Source: Alistipes provencensis (lineage in GTDB: Bacteria; Bacteroidota; Bacteroidia; Bacteroidales; Rikenellaceae). From it: a stretch of 64,000 nucleotides of DNA. The notes beneath the pieces are model-generated. The model searched no databases. It saw only the letters and a program-made list of their open reading frames with translations, and was not told the DNA's origin. The stretch spans positions 1 to 64,000 of the forward strand of contig NZ_LT559262.1 in NCBI RefSeq assembly GCF_900083545.1, given 5' to 3'. Within the stretch, counting starts at the first letter, position 1; every line of letters starts with the position of its first letter. Shown piece after piece: positions 38,017 to 46,591 of the stretch. The position numbers and the translations under genes were made by a program.

Positions 38017-39453
38017 CAGTTGCCGGCGCACGATGGAGACCACCTCGCGGAAAGCCTCCAGCCGGAACAGCGCCGAGAGTAGCAGGTAGCAGGCGGCACC
38101 CGCCGCGATTTCGGCGACCAGCCGCAGCAGGTCGTTGCCGGGAATCGCCGCCGCCGTGAGCCGCACCGCGGCATACATCGCCGCCGTGAGCAGCGCCGGG
38201 GGCAGCAGCGTGCGGATGAAACGTCCGTACGACAGCGGCGTGAAACGGGTCGTGGCTGCGAAATTGACCGTCATCTCACAGAACGCAATGGCCACCAGTC
38301 CCCATACCACAGCCATCACGCTGTGGGGAATGGTCACGGCGAAGATCGCCGTCATCAGGATTTTCTTCACCACTTCCAGCCGCACGATCAGCGGCCCCGA
38401 ACACTGGACTTTCAGGATATTGTAGGCGATCACGGCGATCGGCGAGAACAGCCCCGCCAGACACACCACCTCGAAATAGGGCGCCGTGGACATCCACTCC
38501 TCGCCCAGCAACACGGCGAACATGTCGTGCGCCACGGCCGACATCCCCGCCATGATCGGGAACATCACATAGGCGACGACCATCACCACCTGCCGGAAAC
38601 TTTCGGCCAGTTTCGGAGCGTCGTCCCGTATCTTCGAGAAGGCCGGATAGGTGACGTTCTGCACCGCCTGCATTCCGGTCGTCGCGGGCATGTCCTTGAG
38701 TTTGACCGCCTGATCATACGATCCGAGCGTCGCCGCGGGATAGAGTTTTCCGAGGAAGAACTGGGGTATCTTGTTGTAGAAGTTCGAAATCAGGTCGGTC
38801 GCCATCAGACTGCACCCGAAAGGCGCCATCTCCCGCAGGGGCTTCACGCTGCACTTGCCGCAGGGCCGCCAGTCGCTCAGCCACCACAGAACCGCTGTCC
38901 TCACGCCGACGGTTATCACCCGCTCGGCCACCAGACTCCAGATACCCCACCCGGCCAGCGCACAGCCGATGGCCGCGAATCCGCCCACGAGCGACGAGGC
39001 GAAAGTCACCTTCGAGAGCAGCGCGAAGCGGAACTGGCGGATGAAAATGGTATTCTGCACGGCGCAGAGGGCGTTCAGCGGCAGCAGCAGGAAGAATACC
39101 GGGGCGATCCGTGCGATCTGGGGCATGCCGTACCAGCGCGCCGCAAAGGGCATCAGCGCCATCAGCGCACCGTAGAGCACCACCGACACGGCGATGTTGA
39201 ATAGGAAGACCGACTTGTAGTCGCTCTGCGAAGGGTCGCGGTGGCGGATCAGGCTCTGCGAGAAGCCGCTGTCCACCACCACCAGCAGGATGGTCGCCAC
39301 GGCCGAGGGGATGGACATGAACCCGAGGATGTCGGGCGTCAGCAGGCGCAGGACCACCAGCCGCACGGCCATGGCCAACAGCATCGAGCCGATCTTCTCG
39401 GCCATGCTCCACGCCACGCCCTGCGCGACCTTCTCTTTGAGCTGTCCCCCCAA
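37993..39453 (-). CDS. polysaccharide flippase (Wzx/MOP superfamily)
   Basis: A 486-residue membrane protein with about 12-14 helices. The N-terminal LKEKVAQGVAWSMAEKIGSM helix is typical of Wzx/WzxC-like exporters of lipid-linked oligosaccharides, and loops contain SLIRHRDPSQSDYKSVF. The only start that keeps this first helix is a TTG at 39453, 11 bp after the pyk stop; no ATG or GTG precedes it, and the next ATG (39405) would cut into the helix. No glycosyltransferases are nearby. It is probably co-transcribed with aroQ and pyk. Confidence 0.85.
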   Translation of the reverse strand: MGGQLKEKVAQGVAWSMAEKIGSMLLAMAVRLVVLRLLTPDILGFMSIPSAVATILLVVVDSGFSQSLIRHRDPSQSDYKSVFLFNIAVSVVLYGALMALMPFAARWYGMPQIARIAPVFFLLLPLNALCAVQNTIFIRQFRFALLSKVTFASSLVGGFAAIGCALAGWGIWSLVAERVITVGVRTAVLWWLSDWRPCGKCSVKPLREMAPFGCSLMATDLISNFYNKIPQFFLGKLYPAATLGSYDQAVKLKDMPATTGMQAVQNVTYPAFSKIRDDAPKLAESFRQVVMVVAYVMFPIMAGMSAVAHDMFAVLLGEEWMSTAPYFEVVCLAGLFSPIAVIAYNILKVQCSGPLIVRLEVVKKILMTAIFAVTIPHSVMAVVWGLVAIAFCEMTVNFAATTRFTPLSYGRFIRTLLPPALLTAAMYAAVRLTAAAIPGNDLLRLVAEIAAGAACYLLLSALFRLEAFREVVSIVRRQLKKKDRPV

Positions 39454-39464
39454 ACCGTCGGTGT

Positions 39465-40940
39465 TTACTTACATTGTGCCGCGAGAATCTCCTCGTTGCG
39501 CTTGCGAATGTTGTGCACGTTGGCGATCTCGACGTAGGAGGCCCCGCCGTCGGGACCGAAACTGCCGCCCACGATGGCCAGCAGGTCTTCGTCGTGCAGT
39601 TTCTTATACTGGTCGATGAACTCCAGCGCGTCGACCAGAAAGTGGTAACGGTCCGTGAGCTCCTGATTCCGGAGAATCGGCACCACGCCGTACGACAGGG
39701 CCAGAATACGCTGGGCATGCAACTGGTAGCAGACAGCCATTACGGTCTTACGGCCGCGGAACGCCGCCAGATAACGCCCCGTGCGGCCCGTCTTGGTGTC
39801 GAGCACCACATATTTGATCGGCAGGTTCGTGGAGGCGCGCACGGCCGAGCGGGCCAACTGCGCCGTGATCTCGTGGTTCACCGAAACCATGTCCATGTCG
39901 ATCATGGGCTTGAAATGCGTCTCGTCGCGTTCGATCTCCCGGGCGATGCGGGCCATCGTTTCGACCGACTCCACGGGGAAATCGCCCATGGCGGTCTCGT
40001 CGCTCAGCATCACAGCGTCCACACGCTCGTAGATGGCGCTGGCCACGTCGCTCACCTCGGCGCGCGTCGGACGCGGGGACTTGACCATCGAATAGAGCAT
40101 CTGCGTGGCGATGATTACGGGACGCTTGGCGCAGATGCACTTCTCGACGATGCGCCGCTGCGTGTTGGGAATCGCCTCGGCCGGAAGCTCCACACCCAAG
40201 TCGCCGCGGGCGACCATGATGCCGTAGGAAGCCTCGATGATCTCGTCGATATTGTCCAGACCCTCCTGATTCTCGATCTTCGAAATGATCTTGATGTTGC
40301 TGCCGCGGGCGTCGAGGATGTCCTGCACGGCCTTGATGTCGCGGGCCGAGCGCACGAACGAGTGTGCGATGAAATCGACGTCGTTCTTCACGGCCCATTC
40401 GATAAAGCGGCGGTCCTTCTCGGTCACCGACGGAAGGTCTATCGACACGCCCGGGACATTGACGCTCTTACGCGAACGCATGGCCCCGCCCACGATAAAC
40501 TCACAGTCGAGCTCCTCGTCCGATTTGCCCACGACGCGGATTTCCAGTTCACCGTCGGCGATCAGCATCCGCGCCCCGACCGGAATGTCGCGCACGATCG
40601 AGGGGACGTTCATGTAGACCACCTTGCGGGTGGTGAAATCCGAACCGTCCGAACCGCGCACCGCCACCCGGTCGCCCGTGCGGAAGTTGATGCTGTTCCC
40701 GTATTCGTCGGCGATCGTCGTCACGCGGATTTCGGGGCCCTTGGTGTCGATCATGATCGGAATGGCCGGGTTGACCCGGTGTACCGTCTCGACGATACGC
40801 GTGGCGCCCTCCTCCGTGACGTGGGCCGAATTGATCCGGATCACGTCCATCCCGGCGTCGAAAAGTTTCGCAACGAACTCCTCGGTGCAGCGGAAATCCG
40901 ACATCGTGGCGACAATCTTGGTTTTTTTCATGCGATACAT
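39465..40940 (-). CDS. pyk: pyruvate kinase
   Basis: A 491-residue glycolytic enzyme making pyruvate and ATP. It has KTKIVATMSDF, IMIDTKGPEIRV, the K+/Mg2+ and active-site stretch KIENQEGLDNIDEII, MVARGDLGVELP and the C-terminal allosteric domain. The ATG at 40940 gives MYRMKKTKIV. The ATG at 40931 would give the more usual MKKTKIVAT start, and the choice is open. It follows aroQ by 20 bp, so it is in an aroQ-pyk-flippase unit. Confidence 0.96.
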   Translation of the reverse strand: MYRMKKTKIVATMSDFRCTEEFVAKLFDAGMDVIRINSAHVTEEGATRIVETVHRVNPAIPIMIDTKGPEIRVTTIADEYGNSINFRTGDRVAVRGSDGSDFTTRKVVYMNVPSIVRDIPVGARMLIADGELEIRVVGKSDEELDCEFIVGGAMRSRKSVNVPGVSIDLPSVTEKDRRFIEWAVKNDVDFIAHSFVRSARDIKAVQDILDARGSNIKIISKIENQEGLDNIDEIIEASYGIMVARGDLGVELPAEAIPNTQRRIVEKCICAKRPVIIATQMLYSMVKSPRPTRAEVSDVASAIYERVDAVMLSDETAMGDFPVESVETMARIAREIERDETHFKPMIDMDMVSVNHEITAQLARSAVRASTNLPIKYVVLDTKTGRTGRYLAAFRGRKTVMAVCYQLHAQRILALSYGVVPILRNQELTDRYHFLVDALEFIDQYKKLHDEDLLAIVGGSFGPDGGASYVEIANVHNIRKRNEEILAAQCK

Positions 40941-40960
40941 ATGGAAATGCTTTTTAATTT

Positions 40961-41380
40961 TTAATCAATCAAAAGGGCCTCGATGCCCAACCGATAGGAA
41001 TTCAGGCCGAATCCCATGATCGACCCTGCGGCCACGGGAGCCAGCAGCGAGACATGGCGGAACTCCTCGCGGGCGAGGATCGACGAGATATGCACCTCGA
41101 CCACCGGCACCGACACGGCCGACACGGCGTCGCGCAGCGCCACGGAGGTGTGCGTATAACCTCCTGCATTGAGCACCACGCCGTCGTAACGACCGTCGGC
41201 CTGCTGCACGGCGTCGATCAGCTCGCCCTCGATGTTCGACTGGAAATAGGCGAATTCCACCGCCGGGTAGCGGTTTTTCAGCCCCTCGAAATACGACTCG
41301 AAAGTCTGCGATCCGTAAACCCCCGTGTCGCGCCGCCCCTGCAAATTGAGGTTCGGGCCGTTGAGAATCAATATTTTCAT
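40961..41380 (-). CDS. aroQ: 3-dehydroquinate dehydratase, type II
   Basis: A 139-residue type II dehydroquinase for the shikimate pathway. It has ILNGPNLNLQGRRDTGVYG (catalytic Tyr22), QSNIEGELID, VLNAGGYTHTSVALRDA and VVEVHISS with catalytic His97. The usual NIHAREEFRHHS segment is SILAREEFRHVS here, a mild variation. It is the first gene of a minus-strand unit with pyk, divergent from thiL. Confidence 0.95.
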   Translation of the reverse strand: MKILILNGPNLNLQGRRDTGVYGSQTFESYFEGLKNRYPAVEFAYFQSNIEGELIDAVQQADGRYDGVVLNAGGYTHTSVALRDAVSAVSVPVVEVHISSILAREEFRHVSLLAPVAAGSIMGFGLNSYRLGIEALLID

Positions 41381-41437
41381 GTTTTTCTGCTGTTTTCTGT
41401 CCGTATCCGCGGTTTCGCACCGCCTTCAATTCCTTCG

Positions 41438-41445
41438 CAAAGATA
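41438..41445 (-). promoter_or_regulatory. -7 box of aroQ-pyk-flippase unit
   Basis: Minus-strand TATCTTTG, 57 bp upstream of the aroQ start. No correctly spaced TTTG. Confidence 0.6.
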
Positions 41446-41466
41446 GCTATTTTCAGCAAATTTCGG

Positions 41467-41474
41467 TACCTTTG
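41467..41474 (+). promoter_or_regulatory. -7 box of thiL
   Basis: TACCTTTG, 23 bp upstream of the thiL ATG. It sits 22 bp from the divergent aroQ box. I see no TPP riboswitch (no THI-box pattern) in the gap. Confidence 0.6.
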
Positions 41475-41497
41475 TTTCTGGCAACACGAAATATATC

Positions 41498-42436
41498 ATG
41501 ACCGAATTCGGATTTATCGAACAGATACGCACGCTCTTCGCCTCGCTCCCCGACAACGGGTTCGAGGGCATCGGCGACGACTGCGCCATACTGCCCCTCG
41601 GCGACGGCGAGTCGCTGGTCTTCACCGCCGACCTGCTGACCGAGGGTGTTCATTTCCTGCGCGCCGCCACCACGGCCCGGGAGCTGGGGCGCAAATCCCT
41701 TGCCGTAAACCTCAGCGACGTGGCTTCGATGGGCGCCCGCCCCGTCGCCACGCTCCTCTCCATAGCTCTCCCGGCGGATGCCGCCGATGCGTGGGCCGCG
41801 GAGTTCATCGAGGGCTACCGGGAGCTCTCCGCCGCGTCCGGCACGGCCCTCGTCGGAGGCGACACCACGCGCTCCATGTCGGGCATCACGATCAACGTCA
41901 CGGCCATCGGCCGCGCCCCCTCTGCGAACCTCAAGCGGCGCAGCGACGCACGCCCCGGCGACGTGATCTTCGCCGCGGGCCAACTGGGTGCCTCGGGCGC
42001 AGGGCTCCGGGATATCCTCGCAGGCCGCCCCGACACCCCGCTGGCCGCCGTGCACCGCAACCCGCAGCCGCAGATCGCCGAGGGTCTCTGGTTCGGAACC
42101 CGCCCGGAAGTGCACGCCATGATGGACCTCTCGGACGGGCTGGCTTCGGACCTGCGGCACATCCTCGACCGGTCGGGAGTCGGCGCCGAGGTGGAGGTCG
42201 AACGCATCCCCGTCGCCCCGGGCGCCGATGTCCGCACGGCCGCCTGCGCGGGCGAAGACTACAAACTGCTGCTCACCGCCGCCCCCGATGCCGCCGAACG
42301 CCTTGCCGCGGAGTTCGCGGCCCGCTTCGGCAACCCCCTCCACCCCATCGGCCGCATCACCGCCGCCCCGGGCCTCGTGTGGCTCCGCAACGGAAAACCC
42401 GAACCGCTGGACTGGCACGGGTTCGAGCACTATTAA
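41498..42436 (+). CDS. thiL: thiamine-monophosphate kinase
   Basis: A 312-residue ATP-grasp-unrelated PurM/AIRS-fold kinase. It has EGIGDDCAILPL (metal-binding Asp pair), FTADLLTEGVHFLR, LSDVASMGARP, LVGGDTTRS and MDLSDGLASDLRHIL, all diagnostic of ThiL. It converts TMP to TPP, the active cofactor. It is a single plus-strand gene, divergent from aroQ; no other thi genes are in the window. Confidence 0.95.
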   Translation: MTEFGFIEQIRTLFASLPDNGFEGIGDDCAILPLGDGESLVFTADLLTEGVHFLRAATTARELGRKSLAVNLSDVASMGARPVATLLSIALPADAADAWAAEFIEGYRELSAASGTALVGGDTTRSMSGITINVTAIGRAPSANLKRRSDARPGDVIFAAGQLGASGAGLRDILAGRPDTPLAAVHRNPQPQIAEGLWFGTRPEVHAMMDLSDGLASDLRHILDRSGVGAEVEVERIPVAPGADVRTAACAGEDYKLLLTAAPDAAERLAAEFAARFGNPLHPIGRITAAPGLVWLRNGKPEPLDWHGFEHY

Positions 42437-42461
42437 TATATATTCGGGGGGGGGTATATTA

Positions 42462-42534
42462 CGCCATCTTTCAGATGCCGGATTCATACAGACAATCCCT
42501 CTAAATCTCCCTTTGAAAAGGGAGACTTTCAGTC
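42462..42534 (-). repeat. two-stem-loop repeat element, copy B2
   Basis: In minus orientation: stem 1 CTCCCTTT/AAAGGGAG (42524-42507), linker ATTTAGAGGGATTGTC, stem 2 around 42480-42462 with one mismatch. It is nearly identical to copy B1. A run of nine G residues lies just beside it at 42446-42454. It sits between converging thiL and the ftsB-like gene. Confidence 0.85.
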
Positions 42535-42589
42535 CGACCGACATTTCCCCGTATTTTATTTTAGAGGTACAGATTTGTGCTTAAACGAA

Positions 42590-42637
42590 GTGCGGCACGG
42601 ATGGGTAGTATCGGAATACGTCCCATTCGTGCCGCAC
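42590..42637 (+). ncRNA. conserved covarying hairpin, copy H1
   Basis: A 48-nt hairpin: 16-bp stem (42590-42605 with 42622-42637) containing one G-T pair, a 2x2 internal loop, a 4-bp inner stem GTAT/ATAC and loop CGGA. Its architecture is the same as that of the hairpin at 44670-44717, with all stem differences compensated. It may be a structured RNA or a palindromic DNA element, lying 42 bp beyond the stop of the ftsB-like gene. Confidence 0.6.
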
Positions 42638-42678
42638 AAGAGCAAGTGCAAAGATGCCCTATAAAATCGGAAACGGTT

Positions 42679-42954
42679 TCACTCTTTGATAATATACACA
42701 TGTTCATCGCGCCGCTGCATGTGGTAATTCTCGCGGGCGTACTCTTCGAGAAAATCGTCGTACCGCAGGCGCTCCAGCAGGGTGCTGTCCTGCTCGATCT
42801 TCTCCGAGTAGTAAGCCCTCTCGCGGGTCAGGACGTTGATCTGGCGCTTGATCTTCACGGCATGCAGGGCGTTGCGTCCCACCATGAAAACGGTGAAGAC
42901 GACGATAGCCGCCGTGGCGACGATCCAGAATTTGCGGCCGAACTGAATTTTCAT
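42679..42954 (-). CDS. septum formation initiator, FtsB/DivIC family
   Basis: A 91-residue bitopic membrane protein. It has a short cytoplasmic N-terminus, one transmembrane helix (about 9-26: WIVATAAIVVFTVFMVG), a coiled coil (about 30-65) and a C-terminal segment with ENYHMQRRDEHVYIIKE, as in the FtsB/DivIC family of divisome scaffolds. It follows queE on the same strand, with a repeat element in the 145-bp gap. Confidence 0.88.
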   Translation of the reverse strand: MKIQFGRKFWIVATAAIVVFTVFMVGRNALHAVKIKRQINVLTRERAYYSEKIEQDSTLLERLRYDDFLEEYARENYHMQRRDEHVYIIKE

Positions 42955-42995
42955 CTACGCTATACTATTACAACCGGGCGAAACATACGCCATCT

Positions 42996-43053
42996 CCCTC
43001 CCTGAGGGAGGGCCGGGGTGGGGTCGGATTTGCAAACACGGCGGAACGCCGTG
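42996..43053 (+). repeat. two-stem-loop repeat element, copy A4
   Basis: Stem 1 CCCTCCC/GGGAGGG (42996-43012), linker CCGGGGTGGGGTC with ATTTGCAAA, stem 2 CACGGCG/CGCCGTG (43037-43053). Stem 1 differs from the other A copies but remains paired; stem 2 and linker match copy A3. Confidence 0.85.
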
Positions 43054-43099
43054 AAAACCGACATTCCGGGATATACGGCATTTCTTCGGCAAACCGGCA

Positions 43100-43735
43100 T
43101 TATGGTATGTGCATATATTTATGCGTCTGTATCGAAATATTCCACCGGGGATGCGCCTTGGCGTACTCGACCATCGCGGGCATCACCCGCTCGGCAACGC
43201 TCCACTCGGGCTGCAGGTAGAGCAGGCACTTTTCACTGACCCGCGCGGCATTCCGCTCGGCCCACTCGAAATCGGCCTCCGATTCGACGATCACTTTCAG
43301 TTCGTCGGCCCGCCCGTAAGCCTCCTCCAGCGGGGGCTGCTGACGCTTGGGCGAAAGACATACCCAGTCGAAAACGCCGCTGAACGGATGCGACCCCGAG
43401 GTCTCCAGAAAAATCTCCAGCCCCTCGGCGCGAAGCGTCTCCGTCAATATGCCCAGCGGGTAAAGCAGCGGCTCGCCGCCCGTGATGACGATGGCCTGCG
43501 CCGGACACGCCGTCGCCCGGTCGATCACCGTCCGCACATCGGTCGGGGGATAGAGTTTCGGATTCCATGTGTACTTGGCGTCGCACCAGCGGCAGCCCAC
43601 GTCGCACCCGCCGAGGCGGATGAAATAGGCCGGTTTCCCGGCGTGGAAACCCTCGCCCTGAATGGTGTAGAAATCCTCGACCAACGGCAGCAGGCGCCCG
43701 CCGTCGAGCAGTGCGGGATCGGTCGTCGGTGCCAT
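43100..43735 (-). CDS. queE: 7-carboxy-7-deazaguanine synthase (radical SAM)
   Basis: A 211-residue radical SAM enzyme in queuosine/7-deazaguanine synthesis. It has FYTIQGEGFHAGKPAYFIRLGG, the cluster-binding CDVGCRWCDAKYTW (CxxxCxxC), IVITGGEPLL (SAM-binding GGEP), and SPKR. The full N-terminal shortened core matches QueE. No other que genes adjoin, and no preQ1 riboswitch is seen. Its ATG overlaps the hpt stop by 1 bp (TAATG), so the pair is co-translated. Confidence 0.94.
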   Translation of the reverse strand: MAPTTDPALLDGGRLLPLVEDFYTIQGEGFHAGKPAYFIRLGGCDVGCRWCDAKYTWNPKLYPPTDVRTVIDRATACPAQAIVITGGEPLLYPLGILTETLRAEGLEIFLETSGSHPFSGVFDWVCLSPKRQQPPLEEAYGRADELKVIVESEADFEWAERNAARVSEKCLLYLQPEWSVAERVMPAMVEYAKAHPRWNISIQTHKYMHIP

Positions 43736-44277
43736 TACTCCGTTACGACGTAAATATCCTTCAGACTGCGGCCCAACTGGTCGTAGTCCAACCCGTAGCC
43801 CACGATGAATTCGTTGCCGATCTCCATCGCCCGGTATTTGATCGGCAGCGTCTTGCGGTACGACCCCGGCTTGAAAAACAGCGTGCAGACCTCGATCGAA
43901 GCGGGTTTGCGGCTCTCCAGCTCGCGGATCATATGCTCGATCGACTCGCCCGTGTCGACGATGTCCTCGACGATGATGACGTGACGGCCCTCGATCGAGT
44001 TGTTCAGGCCGATCAGGCTCTTGACGCAGCCCGTCGAGCAGGTTCCGTCATACGACGCCAACTTGACGAACGAGAGTTCGTTCTGGAATTCGATCTTCTT
44101 GATCAGGTCGCTCATGAACATGAACGAACCGTTCAGGATGCCCAGAAACAGCGGCGTCTCCTTGCCGGCATAATCCGCATTGATACGCTGCGCCACGGCC
44201 TCGACGGCCCGGTCGATCTTCTCGGCGGGGATCATGATTTTGAACTTCCTGTCGTGAAGCTGTATGATATCCTCCAT
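43735..44277 (-). CDS. hpt: hypoxanthine phosphoribosyltransferase
   Basis: A 180-residue purine-salvage enzyme joining hypoxanthine or guanine with PRPP. It has LFLGILNGSFMFMSDL, KLASYDGTCSTG, the PRPP loop VIIVEDIVDTGES, and FIVGYGLDYDQLGR. I start it at the ATG at 44277 (MEDIIQLHDRKF). The open frame begins at a TTG at 44310 that belongs to the promoter -7 box. It is translationally coupled to queE, a 7-deazaguanine gene. Confidence 0.95.
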   Translation of the reverse strand: MEDIIQLHDRKFKIMIPAEKIDRAVEAVAQRINADYAGKETPLFLGILNGSFMFMSDLIKKIEFQNELSFVKLASYDGTCSTGCVKSLIGLNNSIEGRHVIIVEDIVDTGESIEHMIRELESRKPASIEVCTLFFKPGSYRKTLPIKYRAMEIGNEFIVGYGLDYDQLGRSLKDIYVVTE

Positions 44278-44307
44278 GAAAGTACGGGATTTTTGTTTAA
44301 ATAAGTG

Positions 44308-44315
44308 CAAATTTA
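44308..44315 (-). promoter_or_regulatory. -7 box of hpt-queE
   Basis: Minus-strand TAAATTTG, 30 bp upstream of the hpt ATG. A TTTG at 44334-44331 gives only a 15-bp spacer, so -33 is uncertain. Confidence 0.55.
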
Positions 44316-44342
44316 ACTATTTGCCCGGAACAAACGAAGAAT

Positions 44343-44563
44343 CCGCAGTTCTTTTTTCAACTGCGGTCTTCGTCCGCAGAGATTTAGCCGCTTTTTGGTC
44401 GGCAAAAAGACCAGACCGCGGCTTTCATCCGCGAAGTATAGCTACCTTTTGGTGGCAAAAGGCAGCTCCAAAACCATCCGCATGTCGCTTTCGCGGGAAC
44501 GTCGTTCGGCGGCGCTAAAACGGGCGCCTTCGCGGGTTTGCGAGCAAACCGGCCCCGTTTTTT
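44343..44563. repeat. cluster of palindromes between rnfA and hpt
   Basis: This gap of about 440 bp (44316-44754) has no gene. It contains a chain of hairpins: CCGCAGTT/AACTGCGG; CTTTTTGGTC..GGCAAAAAG near 44390; the related CCTTTTGGTGGCAAAAGG near 44446; and a larger stem AAAACGGG (44517-44524)/CCCGTTTT (44554-44561) enclosing GGTTTGC/GCAAACC. The last resembles a bidirectional terminator. The two middle hairpins look like tandem variants of one unit. This would end rnf transcription and insulate hpt. Confidence 0.65.
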
Positions 44564-44669
44564 AACGCTCTGCCTTCACGCCGTTCTTTTTCCGCTGCAA
44601 GCGATAATGCGGACCTCCCTGCACCCAAATATTTTCGATTTTAAGCCGGTGAGTTCCGTGCATCGTGAA

Positions 44670-44717
44670 GAACGGGGCGGATGGATAGTACTTGAGTACA
44701 TTCCATTCGCCCCGTTC
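44670..44717 (+). ncRNA. conserved covarying hairpin, copy H2
   Basis: A 48-nt hairpin: 16-bp stem (44670-44685 with 44702-44717) with one G-T pair at the same place as in H1, a 2x2 internal loop, a 4-bp inner stem GTAC/GTAC and loop TTGA. It lies 38 bp beyond the rnfA stop. All differences from H1 in paired positions keep pairing. Confidence 0.6.
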
Positions 44718-44754
44718 AAAGGATGTGCGGAAATCGCCGCTTACAAATCGAAAA

Positions 44755-45333
44755 TCAGACCAGTCCGGAGAATCCCATAAACGCCATGGCCAGAATCCCG
44801 GCCGTAATCAGCGCGATGGGAATACCCTTGAACGACTTGGGCACGTCTTCGAAATCGAGGCGCTCGCGGATACCGGCGAAGAGCACCAGCGCCAGCGCGA
44901 AGCCCAGAGCCGTAGCCACCGAGTAGGTAACGCTCTGCAAGAGGTTGAACTCCTTCTGGATCATCAGGATCGCAACACCCAGCACGGCGCAGTTGGTCGT
45001 GATGAGGGGCAGGAAGATACCCAGCGCCTGATAGAGCGACGGCGACATCTTCTTGAGCATGATCTCGACCATCTGCACGAGGGCCGCGATCACCAGAATG
45101 AAGACGATCGTCTGCATGTATACGATGTCCAGCGGCACCAGCACATAGGTCTGGATGAGCCACGCCACGACGGCCGCAATGGCCATCACGAAAGTTACGG
45201 CGGCTCCCATACCCATCGAGGTCTCGACCTTGGACGACACGCCAAGGAAGGGGCAGATGCCGAGGAACTGCGCCAGCACGACGTTGTTGACGAAGATGGC
45301 GCCGATGATGATTGCAAAATAGGAAATCTCCAT
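44755..45333 (-). CDS. rnfA: Rnf electron transport complex subunit A
   Basis: A 192-residue integral membrane protein with six helices. It has [18 protein letters not shown] and the second half-repeat [11 protein letters not shown], where each half contributes a cysteine to the intramembrane iron-sulfur site shared with RnfE in Rnf/Nqr complexes. It is the last gene of the nadE-rseC-rnfBCDGEA unit, 2 bp after rnfE. Rnf passes electrons from reduced ferredoxin to NAD+ while moving Na+ or H+ out. Confidence 0.96.
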   Translation of the reverse strand: MEISYFAIIIGAIFVNNVVLAQFLGICPFLGVSSKVETSMGMGAAVTFVMAIAAVVAWLIQTYVLVPLDIVYMQTIVFILVIAALVQMVEIMLKKMSPSLYQALGIFLPLITTNCAVLGVAILMIQKEFNLLQSVTYSVATALGFALALVLFAGIRERLDFEDVPKSFKGIPIALITAGILAMAFMGFSGLV

Positions 45334-45335
45334 AA

Positions 45336-45920
45336 CTATTTCTTGGCTAATTTATTAAACAACACCATGAGGTATCCGAGCACGAGGAAGGCGCCGGGAG
45401 CCAGCACGAAGATCAGCGGCGTGTAGTCCGCGATCCCGAGGCTGACGCCGAAGACGGCCCCGCTGCCGAGTATCTCGCGCACGGCGCCGACGACGGTCAG
45501 CGCCAGCGTGAATCCCAGACCGATACCGATGCCGTCCAGCACGGAGTCGAACGGCGAATTCTTCGAAGCGAACGCCTCGGCACGGCCCAAAATGATGCAG
45601 TTCACCACAATCAGCGGGATGAACACGCCCAGCGCATCGTACAGCGCCGGCACGAAAGCCTGCATCAACATCTGAATAATGGTCACGAACGAAGCGATCA
45701 CGACGATGAAAGCCGGAATGCGGACCTTGTCGGGAATGATGTTCTTGATGAGCGAGATCACCAGATTCGACATGATCAGCACGGCCATCGTGGCCAGTCC
45801 CATGCCCATGCCGTTCTCGGCCGAGGTCGTCGTTCCCAGCGTGGGGCACATGCCCAATACCAGCACGAACGTCGGGTTGTTCTTGACGATGCCGCTTAAA
45901 ATAATCTGCAACTTATTCAT
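45336..45920 (-). CDS. rnfE: Rnf electron transport complex subunit E
   Basis: A 194-residue six-helix membrane protein, homologous to Rnf[25 protein letters not shown] and the second motif [16 protein letters not shown]. The start at 45920 ([10 protein letters not shown]) is chosen because it overlaps the rnfG stop by 8 bp and matches the family. The frame runs 20 codons further upstream, inside rnfG. It pairs with RnfA around the intramembrane cluster. Confidence 0.96.
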   Translation of the reverse strand: MNKLQIILSGIVKNNPTFVLVLGMCPTLGTTTSAENGMGMGLATMAVLIMSNLVISLIKNIIPDKVRIPAFIVVIASFVTIIQMLMQAFVPALYDALGVFIPLIVVNCIILGRAEAFASKNSPFDSVLDGIGIGLGFTLALTVVGAVREILGSGAVFGVSLGIADYTPLIFVLAPGAFLVLGYLMVLFNKLAKK

Positions 45921-46578
45921 TTTGCCCTCCTTCCTGAGCCGCAGGCTCGTTGGTTTGTTCCGTGGCGGCAGCCGTCGCACCGGATGCCACGTCCGTCGGG
46001 GTCTCGCCCGTCGCTACGCTCTTGTAGGCCATCCATGCGCGGTTGATCGCGTCGACATAGGCGCGCGACGAGATGGTCGCGGCGGTCAGCGCATCGACGT
46101 CGCCGCCGTCCTTGGTCACGGCCAGTTTGCCGTCCACGAGTTTCTTGTCCTCGAGTTTCTGTCCCTTGACGCTCCGCAGCAGGACGTTGCCCTCGTCGGC
46201 CATCTTGGTTCCGAGGCCCGGAGTCTCGGTCTGCTCCAGCACGTTGACGTTCACCACCTCGCCTGCGGGGGTGAAACCCACCATCAGGCGCACCGCGCCG
46301 CCGAATCCCTGCTTGGTCATCGACTGCACGGCATATCCGCTCACGGCGCCGTCTTTCGTGGCCGTGTAGACCGTGATGGGCATCTCGTCGATGGTCAGCA
46401 CCTCGTCCGTCGTCGCGTCGAACGCCGGCAGCACCTCGGTGAGCGCCGCTTTCGTCGCCGCAGCCTTGGCCGCGGCGATCGGCTCTTCGGTAATCATATT
46501 GACGACGCCCACTCCCGCCGAAGCCACGAGGGTGATGCCGAAGAGGACGGCCGTCATGTTCAAAAGTGTACTTTTCAT
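45913..46578 (-). CDS. rnfG: Rnf electron transport complex subunit G (FMN-binding)
   Basis: A 221-residue protein with one N-terminal membrane helix (about 7-28) and a periplasmic FMN-binding domain. The flavin attachment motif is near residue 167 (LTAATISS; the Thr would carry phosphoester-linked FMN, compared with the SGAT form of RnfD). The C-terminal ~30 residues are Ala/Thr/Gln-rich and probably flexible. It overlaps rnfE. Confidence 0.94.
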   Translation of the reverse strand: MKSTLLNMTAVLFGITLVASAGVGVVNMITEEPIAAAKAAATKAALTEVLPAFDATTDEVLTIDEMPITVYTATKDGAVSGYAVQSMTKQGFGGAVRLMVGFTPAGEVVNVNVLEQTETPGLGTKMADEGNVLLRSVKGQKLEDKKLVDGKLAVTKDGGDVDALTAATISSRAYVDAINRAWMAYKSVATGETPTDVASGATAAATEQTNEPAAQEGGQNE

Positions 46579-46591
46579 AGTGCCTCCTCCG

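Noticed and set aside
41381-41497. TPP riboswitch before thiL
   Set aside because: No CTGAGA/GATCTGG-type segments; the gap is filled by two divergent promoters.
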